Shown here in pieces: positions 6,663 through 8,489 of a stretch of DNA of 8,489 nt; position 1 is the stretch's first letter; every line of letters begins with the position of its first letter. A model generated the notes under the pieces. The model did not search any database and was not told where the DNA came from. It saw only the letters and a program-made list of their open reading frames with translations. The position numbers were made by a program, and so were the translations under genes. Origin of the DNA: Actinomycetota bacterium (GTDB lineage Bacteria > Actinomycetota > Thermoleophilia > UBA2241); contig JAAYBE010000001.1 of assembly GCA_012719015.1 (NCBI GenBank), positions 1 to 8,489 on the forward strand, given 5' to 3'.

Positions 6663-7714
6663 GCCTGCTCGAGGTGCGCGACCTGACCAAGCACTTCCCC
6701 ATCAAGACGGGGATCCTCAAGCGCCAGACAGGGACGGTGTACGCGGTCGACGGCATCAGCTTCTCGGTCGACAGGGGCGAGACCCTGGGTCTGGTGGGGG
6801 AGAGCGGCTGCGGCAAGTCGACCGCCGGCCGCTCCATCCTGCGCCTCATCGCCGCGACCGGCGGCGAGGTGTCCTTCGACGGCGTCGACGTCATGCGGGC
6901 CTCGCGCTCCGAGATGCAGAAGCTGCGCCGCGACATGCAGATCATCTTCCAGGACCCGTACGCCTCGCTGAACCCGCGCATGCGCGTGCGCGACATCGTC
7001 GGCGAGTCGCTCAAGATCCACCGGGTGGGCACGCCGGCGGAGCGCAGGCGGCACGTGTTCGAGCTGCTCGAGACGGTCGGGCTCAACGCCGAACACGCCG
7101 AGCGGTACCCGCACGAGTTCTCCGGCGGGCAGCGCCAGCGCATCGGCATCGCCCGCGCCCTGGCGCTCAACCCCAAGCTGATCATCTGCGACGAGCCGGT
7201 CAGCGCCCTCGACGTCAGCATCCGGGCGCAGGTGATCAACCTGCTCGAGGACCTGCAGGACGAGTTCGACCTCACCTACGTGTTCATCGCCCACGACCTC
7301 TCGGTGGTCAAGCACATCTCCGACAGGGTCGCCGTGATGTACCTCGGCAAGATCGTCGAGATCTCGGACAGCGGGGTGCTGTACGACCGGCCCCAGCACC
7401 CGTACACCGAGGCGCTGCTCTCGGCGGTGCCGATCCCCGACCCGCACACCGAGCGCGCCCGCCGGCGCATCATCCTGGAGGGCGATGTGCCCAGCCCGGC
7501 GGCTCCTCCGAGCGGCTGCGTCTTCCACCCACGCTGCCCGCGGGCGCGGCCGATCTGCGCCGAGGCCATGCCGCGGCTGGTCGGCACCGGTGGCGACGCC
7601 GGCGCGAGGCACGAGGTGGCCTGCTACTTCCCGGCCCGCTTCGCGGACGGGCGGCGCAGCGTCGCCGACGAGCCCTTCGCCGACGCCCGCCCGGCGCCGC
7701 GGCCCGGGGCCTGA
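6659..7714 (+). CDS. dppF: Peptide ABC transporter ATP-binding protein, DppF/OppF type
   Basis: Second ATPase of the importer (351 residues). It has the F-subunit opening [17 protein letters not shown] followed by YAVDGISF. Walker A GESGCGKS (47-54), Gln 98 in [13 protein letters not shown], signature FSGGQRQR (154-161), Walker B LIICDEP (174-180) with Glu 179, and His 212 are all present. The C-terminal region has Cys 287, 293, 300 and 322 (CX5CX6CX21C), resembling the cluster-binding motif of DppD with a longer last spacing. A disordered-looking tail of about 25 residues, rich in Ala, Pro, Arg and Asp, ends the protein. The ATG overlaps the dppD stop (ATGA), with GGGAGG (6649-6654) 4 bases before it, indicating tight coupling and equal synthesis of the two ATPases. 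Confidence 0.96.
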   Translation: MSLLEVRDLTKHFPIKTGILKRQTGTVYAVDGISFSVDRGETLGLVGESGCGKSTAGRSILRLIAATGGEVSFDGVDVMRASRSEMQKLRRDMQIIFQDPYASLNPRMRVRDIVGESLKIHRVGTPAERRRHVFELLETVGLNAEHAERYPHEFSGGQRQRIGIARALALNPKLIICDEPVSALDVSIRAQVINLLEDLQDEFDLTYVFIAHDLSVVKHISDRVAVMYLGKIVEISDSGVLYDRPQHPYTEALLSAVPIPDPHTERARRRIILEGDVPSPAAPPSGCVFHPRCPRARPICAEAMPRLVGTGGDAGARHEVACYFPARFADGRRSVADEPFADARPAPRPGA

Positions 7715-7736
7715 TCCCCGGGCGCCCGCGCGCCCG
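7702..7736 (+). terminator. Overlapping inverted repeats at the dppF stop codon
   Basis: GCCCGGGG (7702-7709) pairs with CCCCGGGC (7716-7723) around a 6-base loop that contains the dppF stop codon. A second stem, CGGGCGC (7719-7725) with GCGCCCG (7730-7736), overlaps the first, so the two exclude each other. Neither has a T-run. They may form a weak terminator or mRNA 3'-end stem closing the transporter operon. GC-rich DNA makes short stems common, so confidence is moderate. Confidence 0.4.
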
Positions 7737-7741
7737 TCGCC

Positions 7742-8489
7742 GTGTCCTCCGCCGCGTCCGCATCGCCCGCTCCGTCGGGCCCCCTGCGCGGCGTGACGCG
7801 GCTGCTCGCCCTGCTGCTCCTGGCGGGCGCGGTCTGGGCGGCCGCGGTCGGCTGCGGCGGCGGGCCGCCGCCGCCGGACGACCCCGTCGTCGCGACGGTC
7901 GACGGCCGCGACGTGCATCGCAGCGCCGTCGACGCGATGCGGGCCGAGCTGCGTCTGCTGGACGGCGAGGAGCCCGGCGCCGACGAGGTCCTGCGCCGGG
8001 CGGCGGAGCGGGAGGCGCTGCGCGGTGAGGCGGAGCAGCTCGGCATCAAGGTGGACGAGGCGGCCGTGGCGCGCCGCCGCGCGGACCTCGCCCGGCGGCT
8101 GGGCGGCGACGCCGCCCTGCAGGCCGCGCTGCGGGAGGCCGGGATGAGTGCCGCGCAGTTGCGCTCCAGCCTGGAGGCGGCCGAGCTCTTCGCCGCCGTC
8201 GCCCGGGCGCGGTACCCGGGGCTGCGCGCCGGGTCCGCGGAGGCGCGCCGCTTCTACCGGCGTCACCGTGACGCCTTCCGCACCGCCCCGGCGGTAGACC
8301 TCGGGGCGATCTTCGTGCGCAACGAGGGGATCGCCGGCAACGCGCTGGCCCGCCTCGACGCCGGTCGGCCCTTCGAGGAGGTCGCGCGGCAGTTCAGCAT
8401 CGACCCAGAGCTCAAACACCGCGAGGGTCGTCTCGGATGGACGGCCCCCGGGTCGTTGCCGGGCGAGCTCGGCGACGTCGTGAAGGACC
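7742..8489 (+). CDS. SurA/PrsA-like foldase lipoprotein with parvulin domain (3' partial)
   Basis: The in-frame product has a hydrophobic signal segment, a lipobox-like AVGC (Cys codon 7853), a Gly/Pro linker, and a SurA-N-type helical region beginning VVATVDGRDVHRSAVDAM. A parvulin-like peptidyl-prolyl isomerase domain follows from about 8279 (VDLGAIFV, then a region with FEEVARQFSIDP, GRLGW and PGELGDVV). The window ends inside that domain. In this family such proteins help fold exported proteins outside the membrane. The start is uncertain: GTG 7742 is the earliest after the dppF stop, while GTG 7793 gives a compact 20-residue signal peptide with Cys 21; neither has a Shine-Dalgarno site. 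The usual His of the first parvulin strand (HILV-like) is Ala here, so isomerase activity is doubtful. It may be a separate transcription unit. Confidence 0.82.
   Translation, partial: MSSAASASPAPSGPLRGVTRLLALLLLAGAVWAAAVGCGGGPPPPDDPVVATVDGRDVHRSAVDAMRAELRLLDGEEPGADEVLRRAAEREALRGEAEQLGIKVDEAAVARRRADLARRLGGDAALQAALREAGMSAAQLRSSLEAAELFAAVARARYPGLRAGSAEARRFYRRHRDAFRTAPAVDLGAIFVRNEGIAGNALARLDAGRPFEEVARQFSIDPELKHREGRLGWTAPGSLPGELGDVVKD

Noticed and set aside
6521..8419. Long minus-strand open frame (632 codons) opposite dppF and the foldase gene
   Set aside because: It spans two genes of different families on the other strand and has the same antisense composition artefact.

Overview
The window is strongly GC-rich, with G/C at nearly all third codon positions. 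It uses GTG as well as ATG starts and has good Shine-Dalgarno sites. It carries lipoprotein signal peptides and one promoter of the actinobacterial type (TTGCGG-N17-TACACT). Together these suggest a high-GC Gram-positive, most likely a member of the Actinomycetota. The sequence alone does not allow a lower rank, and another high-GC monoderm phylum is not excluded.

Almost the whole window is one peptide-uptake (Dpp/Opp-type) ABC transporter locus, all on the + strand. Two tandem, clearly paralogous family 5 substrate-binding proteins come first: 1-1571, cut at its 5' end by the window edge, and 1753-3444, a complete lipoprotein. Then come the two permease subunits (dppB 3607-4581, dppC 4585-5634) and the two ATPases (dppD 5637-6662, dppF 6659-7714). 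The last four genes are packed with gaps of 3 bp, 2 bp and a 4-bp ATGA overlap. After dppF lies the 5' part of a lipoprotein of the SurA/PrsA foldase type (7742 to the window end).

The binding proteins would be tethered outside the membrane and deliver ligand to the DppB-DppC channel. DppD-DppF would power import. The ligand cannot be read from sequence; di- or oligopeptides are most likely from the family. The foldase may assist folding of exported lipoproteins, but nothing in the sequence ties it functionally to the transporter.

The most interesting non-coding stretch is the 162 bp between the second binding protein and dppB. It has a well-spaced promoter, then three overlapping, mutually exclusive inverted repeats in the predicted 5' leader, and a small possible leader ORF ending nine bases before dppB. 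This looks like an attenuation or leader-folding control of the permease/ATPase genes, separate from the binding-protein genes. I see no CRISPR array, mobile element, tRNA or rRNA, and no clearly unprecedented system. The locus is mostly ordinary apart from this leader and the divergence of the paired binding proteins.
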